Of a stretch of 64,000 nucleotides of DNA, positions 1 to 6,984 are shown piece by piece. Both the position numbers and the translations under genes were made by a program. Each line of letters opens with the position of its first letter. Position 1 is the first letter of the stretch. The notes under the pieces were generated by a model. The model ran no database searches and was not told the DNA's origin. It was given only the letters and a program-made list of their open reading frames with translations. The stretch is from OLB7 sp966250335. GTDB lineage: Bacteria > Bacteroidota > Ignavibacteria > OLB7. Location of the stretch: positions 1-64,000 of the forward strand of contig CBINGZ010000026.1 in assembly GCA_966250335.1 (NCBI GenBank). The letters run 5' to 3'.

Positions 1-26
1 AAGGAGCCCGAACGGTTCAACAATAA

Positions 27-317
27 TCCATACCACTACAAAGTGGGACTAAACAACTAGGCGACTCATCCAATGCCGCAGTTGTTCAACTCCCATCACG
101 CCATTATCCTGGAATCGTCATTCAAGGTGACAGCCTGAATAATCTGCTGTCTATGACTCAAGAAATCCACGACTCCTTAGAAGACAAGGATATTGAGAAT
201 GCTTCGGATGAGTGCGAAGCACTCTTAAACATTATTCGAGGATATCTCATAGTCTACGAAGATGTACTAGCGCAACATGGTATTAATCTTCCATACGCTT
301 CAAAAAGATTAAGATAA
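27..317 (+). pseudogene. 5'-broken small hypothetical gene
   Basis: An open frame runs from just after a stop at 24-26 to TAA at 315-317 and encodes about 96 residues. No ATG, GTG or TTG lies in frame before position 153, which is already inside the conserved-looking part, so the proper start is missing or was lost by a frameshift. The core YPGIVIQGDSL, then an acidic helical stretch and a C-terminal HGINLPY, resembles a family of short uncharacterised bacterial proteins that I recall as DUF6959; that assignment is from memory. Codon use is AT-richer than the rest of the window, and the frame lies next to transposon debris. It is either a decayed gene or one whose 5' end lies in another frame. 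Confidence 0.4.
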
Positions 318-373
318 CTCTATTCATGAGCGCCTCTGCATATTCAGCCATTAGAATTCTGAGTCCAAGCACC

Positions 374-528
374 CTAGAGCTTGTTATGCACTTTTGCGGG
401 AGAAAAGAGGTGAATATGCCTCTCTGAAGGCCGTTCCAGTCGTTGTCTTCAATCGGGGAGGCTCCTTGAGACCCCTTGCGGCCCTATAATGGCCGATTTT
501 GAGCCAAAAAGTGCATAACAGCCTCTAG
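374..528. repeat. MITE-like element with IS5-type inverted ends
   Basis: Two CTAG tetranucleotides (374-377 and 525-528) bound about 147 bp. The left inner end (377-399, GAGCTTGTTATGCACTTTT...) is an imperfect inverted copy of the right inner end (504-525, whose complement reads GAGGCTGTTATGCACTTTTT). There is no coding capacity. The same terminal sequence recurs directly at 528-551 as the left end of the adjoining IS5-family element. The block therefore looks like a miniature non-autonomous derivative, or a collapsed copy, of the same IS inserted at CTAG. This stretch explains the gene-free interval 318-570. Confidence 0.65.
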
Positions 529-939
529 AGCCTGTTATGCACTTTTTGGGGAAAATTTCGTCATTGACGTATGCAAGAACGGAAAGCGCAACCGAGTGAT
601 ATCTCGGATGAGGAATGGACATTTATTGTTCCATACCTCACTCTCATGAGGGATGATGCTCCGCAGCGAATCTACCCCCTGCGTGAAGTCTTCAACGCTG
701 CTGGCTGGATCGCTCGCACAGGCGCTCAGTGGGATATGCTCCCTAACGACCGGCCTCCTTGGACGGTCGTCTACCAGCAGACCAGGCGATAGCTCTTACG
801 AGGCGTCTTTGCTGAAATCGTTGACGATCTGCGCGTGCTGCTACGCATCGCCGAAGGACGCTCGGAACAGCCTTTGGCCGTGATCTTTGACAGCCGGATG
901 TTACAATCGACACCCGAGAGCGGACATCGTGCAGGCTAC
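528..939 (+). mobile_element. Truncated IS5-family insertion sequence (left end)
   Basis: The left terminal repeat at 528-551 (GAGCCTGTTATGCACTTTTT...) is followed 19 bases later by a transposase reading frame at 571. Similarity to IS5-family transposases stops after the residues GHRAGY at about 939, where an unrelated open frame begins. I found no matching right terminal repeat downstream, so the element has lost its right half and cannot move by itself. Confidence 0.75.
571..939 (+). pseudogene. IS5-family transposase, N-terminal fragment with in-frame stop
   Basis: The frame from ATG 571 encodes the N-terminal helix-turn-helix (DUF4096-type) part of an IS5-family transposase: SDEEW near residue 12, a YPLREVFNA segment, TGAQWDMLP and PPWTVVYQQT. 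At 790-792 an amber TAG stands where this family usually has tryptophan (QQTxRW), consistent with a TGG-to-TAG change. The same frame then continues as LLRGVFAEIVDDLRVLLRIAEG and on to IFDSRMLQSTPESG before homology stops near 939. The catalytic DDE region is absent. The gene is therefore dead twice over: by nonsense mutation and by 3' truncation. Confidence 0.85.
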
Positions 940-949
940 ATCAGTTCCA

Positions 950-1471
950 ATGAAACGGATCGCTATAATAATTCCCATAGCATTGTTACTCGTCTATGGG
1001 ATCATCGTGATCTCCGGATCATGCCCCCACGTAGAGAGGCCGAACGTCGCACTGCCGCACGAGATCTCCGGTCCGGTAAGCCTCTTCCTTGGTCAGCATA
1101 TAGATTCGGTGAAGAGGATACGAGATCCGATCGAGTACGACGGCACCTACATTCCCGACGAATACAAGTCCGATCATAATGTATCCGAGTCCTATAAGGA
1201 GTGGTCGAAGACTTCCCTTATGCAATATCTCTCAATCGATGTATGCTCGTCGCACATCACAAGTATCTACGTGTCGCGCGACCACAGCTCGCAATCCGGG
1301 ATCGACTCTATCGTATCATGCTGCAAACGTGCCTACGGCCTTCCGGACAATACGGACACGATCGGCGCCGATCCCTTGGCGCGTCATTACCGATGGCATC
1401 CCGAGCCTTGGGACTTACGACCTATCCCTACCCTGCAAGCCCGCAGGACCAGGAATACATGGTCAGCCTGA
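950..1471 (+). CDS. Hypothetical lipoprotein, possibly frameshifted near its end
   Basis: ATG 950 opens a frame of 173 codons. The product starts MKRIAIIIPIALLLVYG, a single hydrophobic segment followed by a cysteine at residue 25 in ISGSC, which fits a lipoprotein signal or an N-terminal anchor. The remainder has no family I recognise. The last ~30 residues in this frame look unnatural. The overlapping frame that ends at 1503 reads LGLTTYPYPASPQDQEYMVS then LILMYAEEKKQ, which looks like a genuine C-terminus. A small indel near 1400 would join the two. The gene lies directly after the truncated IS element, so its promoter may have been lost or replaced. Confidence 0.5.
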   Translation: MKRIAIIIPIALLLVYGIIVISGSCPHVERPNVALPHEISGPVSLFLGQHIDSVKRIRDPIEYDGTYIPDEYKSDHNVSESYKEWSKTSLMQYLSIDVCSSHITSIYVSRDHSSQSGIDSIVSCCKRAYGLPDNTDTIGADPLARHYRWHPEPWDLRPIPTLQARRTRNTWSA

Positions 1472-1568
1472 TTCTGATGTATGCAGAAGAGAAAAAGCAG
1501 TGAAATGAAATCCGCAATCGCACTCGGAAGGAATCCCGTTGCGCCTAAGATCTCCGGCACGCACAGGC

Positions 1569-1733
1569 TCAATAATCAAACATCGGATAAATCACCGCAA
1601 TAAACACAATAATCGCAATCACGATGATCACCAGCTTGATCATCCTCTTCATCAGCCCGAACAGAAACGCCACCACCAGCAGCGCCAGGGCGATCTTCAG
1701 CACGGCCGGGAGCGCGAGGATTTCTTCGATCAT
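1569..1733 (-). CDS. 54-residue hydrophobic membrane peptide
   Basis: A minus-strand frame with ATG at 1731-1733 and TGA at 1569-1571 encodes 54 residues. Two hydrophobic stretches (roughly residues 6-25 and 32-50) flank a short basic turn GLMKRMIK, so it can form a two-helix hairpin in the membrane. It begins 9 bases after the porQ stop codon, in the same direction, so it is probably the last gene of that transcript. I do not recognise a family. The clean topology and codon use like the neighbouring genes argue that it is real, but a chance hydrophobic frame cannot be excluded. Confidence 0.5.
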   Translation of the reverse strand: MIEEILALPAVLKIALALLVVAFLFGLMKRMIKLVIIVIAIIVFIAVIYPMFDY

Positions 1734-1742
1734 GGCGCCGGA

Positions 1743-2684
1743 TCAGAACGTTGCGTTGATGGTGACGCGGTGGAGCGCGCCGAGCCTTGCCAGCCCGTTG
1801 AAGGCGTAGTCGATGCGGTAGTCCTTGATCAGAATTCCGAGCCCGGCGGAGAGACCTCCGAGCCCCTTGGAGGCCCCGAACGCTATGTCGCGGCGGACCT
1901 GGTTGTTGTAGCCGAGGCGCAGACGGAGCGGCTTCGAGAGACGGAATTCACCGCCGACGGCGAACGACTGGAAACGGTCGAAGAAGTTCTCGGTCGGGTC
2001 GAGCAGACGGCTGAAGGTGACCGCCAGATTCAGCGGAAGCCCGCGCAGCTCGTGCGAGACCCCGAGCTTCAGATCGAGCGGAAGATCCTCCGTGACCCCG
2101 CCGAACGTGGAGACCTGGCTGCCGAGATGCAGCACCGACAACCCGGCATTGAAACGACGGGCCGTGTCCGAATACAGCAGCCCACCCCCGAGCGAGAGCG
2201 CGGCCGAGCTCACGTCGTCGATGCCGGAATAGACGGCGGTGCCGCTCACACCGGCGGAAAATCCATCCCCCAGCATACTTCCCCACCCGAGGGTCAGCGC
2301 GATGTCGCTCGATCCGAACTCTCCGATCGCCTGCCCCGTCTTGTCGGTCCGCTCGAACGCGCCGTAGTTGTTGAAGTTGACGCCGACGGCGACGTGGCCG
2401 ATCTCCTCCATCGTGGTCGCGATCGTGGCGAAGCCGCTGTTGATATCCAGAAGATGCTTGAAGAAGGTGAACGACACCCGGGTGGTGTCGATGGTGTTCA
2501 GCAGCGCCGGGTTGTAGTAGAGGCCGGCCGGGTCGTCGCCGATCGTCAGGAAGCTCCCCCCCATCGCGGCGGAACGGGCGGAGGCGTCGTTCCGGAGGAA
2601 GTCGTAGACGTACGGCTTCTGCGCATGGAGCGCCGAAGCCGTCAGAAAGAGCGCGAGAACCGTCAGGATGCGTGATGTTGTCAT
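1743..2684 (-). CDS. porQ: Type IX secretion system protein PorQ
   Basis: A 313-residue protein with a cleavable signal (hydrophobic residues 6-20 ending SALHAQ), then the PorQ signature: YDFLRNDASARSAAMGG, an acidic DDPAG and YYNPALL, followed by alternating beta-strands typical of the PorV/PorQ outer-membrane barrel family. In Bacteroidota, PorQ works with the PorU/PorZ attachment complex at the cell surface, processing and anchoring type IX cargo. The start at 2684 gives a standard signal peptide; upstream in-frame ATGs would add an unlikely charged extension. It lies 181 bp downstream of the DUF420 gene, with its own candidate promoter in that gap. A protein with a type IX sorting tail is encoded at 28-31.6 kb. 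Confidence 0.85.
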   Translation of the reverse strand: MTTSRILTVLALFLTASALHAQKPYVYDFLRNDASARSAAMGGSFLTIGDDPAGLYYNPALLNTIDTTRVSFTFFKHLLDINSGFATIATTMEEIGHVAVGVNFNNYGAFERTDKTGQAIGEFGSSDIALTLGWGSMLGDGFSAGVSGTAVYSGIDDVSSAALSLGGGLLYSDTARRFNAGLSVLHLGSQVSTFGGVTEDLPLDLKLGVSHELRGLPLNLAVTFSRLLDPTENFFDRFQSFAVGGEFRLSKPLRLRLGYNNQVRRDIAFGASKGLGGLSAGLGILIKDYRIDYAFNGLARLGALHRVTINATF

Positions 2685-2803
2685 ACGAGATTGATCGCCA
2701 CGATGGATCGGAAGCTGATATGTCGATCGGCCGCGATCGCCCGGCCGTCCCGGCCCGCCGCCGGAAGCACCGCCCGGCCCCACCGCCGGTTCGATGCCGG
2801 GCA

Positions 2804-2833
2804 ATATAACGTGAGAACCACGCACAAATGCAA
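2804..2833 (-). promoter_or_regulatory. Candidate promoter for porQ
   Basis: On the minus strand TTGCAT (2828-2833) and TTATAT (2804-2809) are separated by 18 bases, about 120 bp upstream of the porQ start. This AT-rich patch stands out in an otherwise very GC-rich 180-bp gap. The reading is by eye only. Confidence 0.35.
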
Positions 2834-2865
2834 GGGAGGCCGCCGTCCCCGCCGGAAAGAGGAGG

Positions 2866-3321
2866 CTACGGAATCAGAGCCACGGGATCGGCCGGGAACC
2901 ACTGGTAGAGCATCAGATAGACCAGCACCCCGGTCACGGAGACGTAGAGCCAGATCGGAAAGGTGATCCGCGCGATCTTCCTGTGCTTGTCGAACCGGCG
3001 CCCGAGCCCGCGGTTCAGCGTGATGATCGCCAGCACCGGCACGATCGCCGCCAGGACGATATGGGTGAAGAGGATCACCAGATAGAAGACCTTGATCGCT
3101 CCCTCCCCGCCGAACGGGGTCGAGAGGCCGCCGCGCAGCGAGTGATAGGTCACATAGGAGATCAGAAAGAGGACCGACGTCGAGAAGGCGGCGATCATCC
3201 ACTTCCTGTGCGACTCCCAGCGCTTCTGCCTGATCCTGTAGAATCCCATCAGCAGCATCACCGTCGCGATCGCGTTCAACGTGGCGTTCACCGCCGGGAG
3301 CATCATCACATCGACGTTCAT
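2866..3321 (-). CDS. DUF420 membrane protein, oxidase assembly type
   Basis: A 151-residue integral membrane protein with about four hydrophobic segments and the DUF420 features HRKWM after the first helix, a central SYVTYHS and a late HRKIARIT. DUF420 proteins (YozB/CtaM) are needed for maturation of heme-copper oxidases in Firmicutes, and they often sit beside sco and cox genes as here. The start codon overlaps the sco stop by 4 bases (ATGA), showing translational coupling. The function in this organism is inferred from family and context. Confidence 0.8.
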   Translation of the reverse strand: MNVDVMMLPAVNATLNAIATVMLLMGFYRIRQKRWESHRKWMIAAFSTSVLFLISYVTYHSLRGGLSTPFGGEGAIKVFYLVILFTHIVLAAIVPVLAIITLNRGLGRRFDKHRKIARITFPIWLYVSVTGVLVYLMLYQWFPADPVALIP

Positions 3322-3962
3322 TTGTCTTCTCCGCGCATGAGCACGCCGATATCGGTCAGCAGTTTCTGGTTCGCCTCCGGATCGGAATTGCTGTAGTAGC
3401 CGCGGATATGCCCCTCGGTGTCGATCAGCACGAACCTGTCGGAGTGGATGAAGGGGCTCGTCGAATCGCTCCCCTCCTCCAGACCGAGGTGGAAACTCTC
3501 CTTGGCGAGCTTCTGGATCGTCGCGTATTCGGTCCGGAGGAAGAGCCACTTATCCTTCTCCGCCTGGTAGCTCTCGGCGTACTTGCTCAACTGCTCCGGC
3601 GTGTCGTTCTTCGGGTCGACCGAGAAGGAGACGAGCCGCACATCCCCCGCCTTCCTGAGCGACTTCTGGAGGTCGCTCATCTTGGAGGACATCGAGAGGC
3701 AGGTGCCGGCGCAACGGGTGAAGATGAAGTTCGCGACCCAGATATGCCCCTTCAGATCGCCGAGCCGGACCTCGGCTCCGCTCCGCTCGGTCATCGTCAG
3801 ATCGGGAACGGCGCCGAAATCGGCCAGAAGATGCTTGGGGGAGGCGGTGCTCTGCATCCCCTTCAACCAGACCCACGAGCCGGCGGCGATGCTGATGAAC
3901 GCGCCCAGCACGATGGTCATGATCAGCCGGGAACGCCCGGCGTTATGCGATGTATCAGCCAT
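3318..3962 (-). CDS. SCO1/SenC family copper chaperone
   Basis: 214 residues: an N-terminal membrane anchor (about residues 14-33), then a thioredoxin-fold SCO domain. The copper-binding motif is FTRCAGTC (CX3C, around residue 84), and a distal histidine lies in FIHSDRFVLID near residue 170. SCO proteins deliver copper to, or reduce, the CuA centre of cytochrome c oxidase subunit II, outside the cytoplasmic membrane. The gene lies 10 bp after the subunit III gene and overlaps the DUF420 gene, so it is part of the oxidase assembly end of this operon. Confidence 0.93.
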   Translation of the reverse strand: MADTSHNAGRSRLIMTIVLGAFISIAAGSWVWLKGMQSTASPKHLLADFGAVPDLTMTERSGAEVRLGDLKGHIWVANFIFTRCAGTCLSMSSKMSDLQKSLRKAGDVRLVSFSVDPKNDTPEQLSKYAESYQAEKDKWLFLRTEYATIQKLAKESFHLGLEEGSDSTSPFIHSDRFVLIDTEGHIRGYYSNSDPEANQKLLTDIGVLMRGEDK

Positions 3963-3972
3963 GATGACTCTC

Positions 3973-4563
3973 CTAAGCGATGAAGATCATGTAGAACAGC
4001 GTTACCCAGAGAAGCGTCACGAAATGCCAGTAGATGGAGGAGATGGTCAGAATGGAGTGATGGAGACGTCCGACCCGTCCGGCGTTGATCCGCAGGGAGA
4101 GGATCGCCAGCAGAACCAGCCCCACCACCACATGGACGCCGTGGACGCCGCTCAGCAGATAGAACATCCCGCTGGCGACGCTCGACGACGGAATCAGCTG
4201 CTGCTCGATCAGCCGCGACCACTCGATCCCCTGAAGCGCCAGGAAGGCGAGCCCCAGCAGGAGCGCAACGATCGCTCCGCGCTTCACGCTCTCCATCCTC
4301 CCCTGCCCCACGGCCCGCTGGGCCGCCACAAGCGCAAGGCTGCTCAGGAGGAGCACGGGGGTGCTCACGATCGTCAGCCCCATCGGCAGATGAGGCATGC
4401 CGGAGAAGTGATCACTGCCGAATCGCAGAACGATGTATCCGGCGATCAGCCCCACGAAGAGCATCAGCTCGGCGACGATGAAGAGAATCGTCCCCAGGCT
4501 CGCGTTGCTCATCGCCGGACCGGGGGCTCCGATGCCGATCTGCCTGGAATCGTGGTAGCTCAT
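3973..4563 (-). CDS. ctaE: Cytochrome c oxidase subunit III
   Basis: 196 residues with five predicted transmembrane helices, the short bacterial form of subunit III. Recognisable features are GTILFIVAELMLFVGLI at helix 1, FLALQGIEW in the middle, and SGVHGVHVVVGLV and YWHFVTLLW near the end. The subunit stabilises the oxidase core and carries no redox centre. The start overlaps the stop of the upstream small membrane protein gene by 4 bases. The assembly genes sco and DUF420 follow immediately. Confidence 0.93.
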   Translation of the reverse strand: MSYHDSRQIGIGAPGPAMSNASLGTILFIVAELMLFVGLIAGYIVLRFGSDHFSGMPHLPMGLTIVSTPVLLLSSLALVAAQRAVGQGRMESVKRGAIVALLLGLAFLALQGIEWSRLIEQQLIPSSSVASGMFYLLSGVHGVHVVVGLVLLAILSLRINAGRVGRLHHSILTISSIYWHFVTLLWVTLFYMIFIA

Positions 4564-4808
4564 GGGGTCGTGGAATTCGAGGAGGCCGGGGTCCCCATGT
4601 CGCGCCTGACCGAATTCCGCAGAGGCTCCATCGGCCCCTTGTTCACCCCTCCCCAGAAGCTCACGTAGACGACGGAGAAGGCGATCACCACCAGGACGAC
4701 GGCGCCGATCGTCAGACCGGTGATCCTGATACGCCGCTTCAGCTCCGGCGTCCTGGCCGTCCTGTAGTCGTGGAGGGAGCGGCCGTTGCCGTGAAAGAGT
4801 TCACTCAT
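4560..4808 (-). CDS. Small single-helix membrane protein of the oxidase operon
   Basis: 82 residues from the ATG at 4806-4808, which is preceded by a GGGG stretch at suitable spacing. A second ATG at 4829 would add seven residues but has no visible ribosome site. There is a polar, basic N-terminus (RTPELKRRIR), one transmembrane helix around residues 31-51, then a hydrophilic tail. It lies between the heme O synthase gene and subunit III, and overlaps the latter by 4 bases. I do not recognise a family. Position suggests an oxidase accessory subunit or assembly factor, which is inference only. Confidence 0.65.
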   Translation of the reverse strand: MSELFHGNGRSLHDYRTARTPELKRRIRITGLTIGAVVLVVIAFSVVYVSFWGGVNKGPMEPLRNSVRRDMGTPASSNSTTP

Positions 4809-4854
4809 GGAATCCCCGGGTTGACTCATCGTATCGTATTGAGTTATCGAACGG

Positions 4855-5778
4855 CTACATCCACCCTCGATCCAGAGCCATCGTCAGGAGCAGGAGCGGA
4901 AGGTAGATCAGCGAATAGTGGAACACCCACTTGGCGTTGGTGTTCTGCCGGTCGAGCGCCAGACGGACTCCCAGCGCCAGAAACGCCAGGCCGAGCGCGA
5001 ACGCGCCGAAGAAGTAGACAGCTCCGGCAATCCCGAAAAGGGTCGGAATCAGACTTACCGGAAGGAGCGCCGCCGTGTAGATCAGGATCTGCCGGTTCGT
5101 GCTCGCTCCGCTGGGGTCGACCACCGGAAGCATCTTGTAGCCCGCCCGCTCATAATCCTTGCGATACATCCACGCCAGCGCCAGGAAATGCGGCATCTGC
5201 CAGAAGAAGAGTATCGCGAAGAGAATCCATGCCTCCACCCCGAGACTGTTTCGTACCGCGACCCATCCCATCACCGGGGGGAGCGCGCCGGGGATGGCGC
5301 CGATCACCGTGTTGAGGGTGGTGCGGCGCTTCAGCGGGGTATAGAGAAAGACGTAGGAGACGAAGGTCGCGGCGGCGATCACCCCTGTCAGCAGGTTCAC
5401 GGCGAGCGCCAGATAGGCGACGCCGAGTCCCGTAAGGAGGATGCCGATGAAGAGCGCCTCGTTCGGCGATACTTTTCCGGAGGGGATCGGTCTGCCGGCC
5501 GTACGGCGCATCATGCCGTCGAGCTCCCGCTCCACGTACATGTTCAGCGCGCCGCATCCGCCGCCGACCATGAAGGTTCCCAGCAGCGTGTGGATCAGGC
5601 GCATCACGTCCAGATCCCCGGTGGTCGCCACGTAGTAGCCGGCAAGGGTGGTCAGCACCGAGAGGAGCGTGAGCCTCGGCTTGGTCAGATCGAACATGTC
5701 GCCGACGCGGGCGCGCCGGCCCGTCCGTTCCTCGGCCACCACGCCGCTTCCGGTTTCCGTCATTTCCATATCCATCAA
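4855..5778 (-). CDS. ctaB: Protoheme IX farnesyltransferase (heme O synthase)
   Basis: 307 residues of the UbiA superfamily with about eight or nine helices. The prenyl-diphosphate binding motif is NMYVERELDGMMRRT, followed by the diagnostic RPIPSG; a second conserved region is KDYERAGYKMLP. It farnesylates heme b to heme O, which the adjacent heme A synthase then oxidises. The start ATG overlaps the ctaA stop codon (ATGA). The gap of 46 bp before the next gene is short, so it belongs to the same transcript. Confidence 0.95.
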   Translation of the reverse strand: MMDMEMTETGSGVVAEERTGRRARVGDMFDLTKPRLTLLSVLTTLAGYYVATTGDLDVMRLIHTLLGTFMVGGGCGALNMYVERELDGMMRRTAGRPIPSGKVSPNEALFIGILLTGLGVAYLALAVNLLTGVIAAATFVSYVFLYTPLKRRTTLNTVIGAIPGALPPVMGWVAVRNSLGVEAWILFAILFFWQMPHFLALAWMYRKDYERAGYKMLPVVDPSGASTNRQILIYTAALLPVSLIPTLFGIAGAVYFFGAFALGLAFLALGVRLALDRQNTNAKWVFHYSLIYLPLLLLTMALDRGWM

Positions 5779-6845
5779 ACCGCAACCTCCTCGGGGATTG
5801 GTCCCGACGCGTACCGCCTCCGTGCGCCGACCGCCGCCGGAGCCAGACGGCGTCTGGCGCGCAGGGTGAGCGTGAAGCTGGTCAGGAGCGTGAGCGCTCC
5901 GGTCAGGACGTGAAGGGTCGTGATCTCAACCTGCTTCTCCGTCAGAATCGTCAGAATCCCGAGCGTCGCCTGGATCGTGACCAGAACGCAGAGGAGAACG
6001 GCCGGACGGGTCAGCCACGAATCGTCGCGACGGTCGCGGAAGACCCGGACCGCGGTCCAGACGGCCATGACGGTCACGGCGACGGCGCCGACGCGATGCA
6101 GAAGATGAACGATCATCTGTCCGCGGGTGATCTCCGAGTTCCCCATGCTCCAGAGAAGGTTCATCCGCCAGAGCTCCTGGTTGGCGGCCGCAAGGCGCTC
6201 GTCGGAGAGGGGGGGAACCCACGACCCGAACATGGTCGGGAAATCGGGGATCGCCAGCCCCGACTCGGTGTGCCGCATGACGGCGCCGATCACGAGCTGC
6301 AGGAAGACGGTGACCGTGGTCGCCAGAACGATCCTCCGGAGACCGGGGCTGCCGGTATCGGAGGAGCGCTCCAGTTCGGCCGACTCCATCCAGCGGCGCG
6401 AGGTCAGGATCGCGACGGCGGCGACCAGGCAGAGATAGGTCTGCGCCAGGGTTCCGTGCGCCGTGGAGATCCATGCGGGGAGCATGTGGATGACGGTGAG
6501 GCCGCCGAGAAGCCCCTGCAGCAGCACCGCGAACGAACAGAGAAGCGAAAGCGTGCGGACCGATTGACGTGTCTCGACACGATAGACCCAGATCGTGAGC
6601 CCGAACGTGAGAAGGCCCGCCACGGAGGCGATCATACGGTGGGAGTGCTCCCAGAAGATCCCCCCCACCATCTTGTCCCACGGGAACGAGAACATGAAGT
6701 GCCCGTAGGTGTTCGGCCAGTCCGGGACGGAGAGGCCGGAATTGGTGCTCTTGACCTGACCGCCGAAGAAGATCAGCAGGATGACGAACAGCACCACGAA
6801 ACAGGCGTATCGATGAAGCCGGAGGCTTCGGGCGTGACCAACCAT
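5775..6845 (-). CDS. ctaA: Heme A synthase (CtaA/COX15 family)
   Basis: 356 residues with eight predicted membrane helices in two four-helix repeats. Family hallmarks are GGQVKSTNSGLSVPDWP in helix 1, EHSHRMIASV and a mirrored TESGLAIPDFP, with HLLHRVGA later; the histidines in these stretches are the expected heme ligands. The long form, with NSGLSVPDWP and an extended loop between the halves, resembles COX15-type enzymes. It converts heme O to heme A for the oxidase encoded upstream. It follows ctaD after a 139-bp gap that holds a hairpin. Confidence 0.94.
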   Translation of the reverse strand: MVGHARSLRLHRYACFVVLFVILLIFFGGQVKSTNSGLSVPDWPNTYGHFMFSFPWDKMVGGIFWEHSHRMIASVAGLLTFGLTIWVYRVETRQSVRTLSLLCSFAVLLQGLLGGLTVIHMLPAWISTAHGTLAQTYLCLVAAVAILTSRRWMESAELERSSDTGSPGLRRIVLATTVTVFLQLVIGAVMRHTESGLAIPDFPTMFGSWVPPLSDERLAAANQELWRMNLLWSMGNSEITRGQMIVHLLHRVGAVAVTVMAVWTAVRVFRDRRDDSWLTRPAVLLCVLVTIQATLGILTILTEKQVEITTLHVLTGALTLLTSFTLTLRARRRLAPAAVGARRRYASGPIPEEVAV

Positions 6846-6910
6846 AGCCTTATCCGAATACGACGTGATCTGAGGGTCGGAGGAAGGAAGTCGATCGGAA
6901 GTTACGGAGA

Positions 6911-6938
6911 AGGGCGCTCCGATACACCGGAACGCCCT
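6911..6938 (-). terminator. Hairpin after ctaD
   Basis: On the minus strand AGGGCGTTCCG and CGGAGCGCCCT can pair as an 11-bp stem, with one G-U wobble and a 6-base loop, about 45 bp after the ctaD stop. The wobble, rather than a mismatch, occurs on the minus-strand RNA, which favours that orientation. There is no uridine run, so it may weaken or stabilise the transcript rather than end it. Confidence 0.4.
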
Positions 6939-6984
6939 CTGCCATAGCGTATCAGTTGTTAACGGGCTCGGTGTCGATCGCTCG

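Noticed and set aside
940..1510. A right end of the IS5-family element
   Set aside because: No sequence complementary to the left terminal repeat was found after 939.
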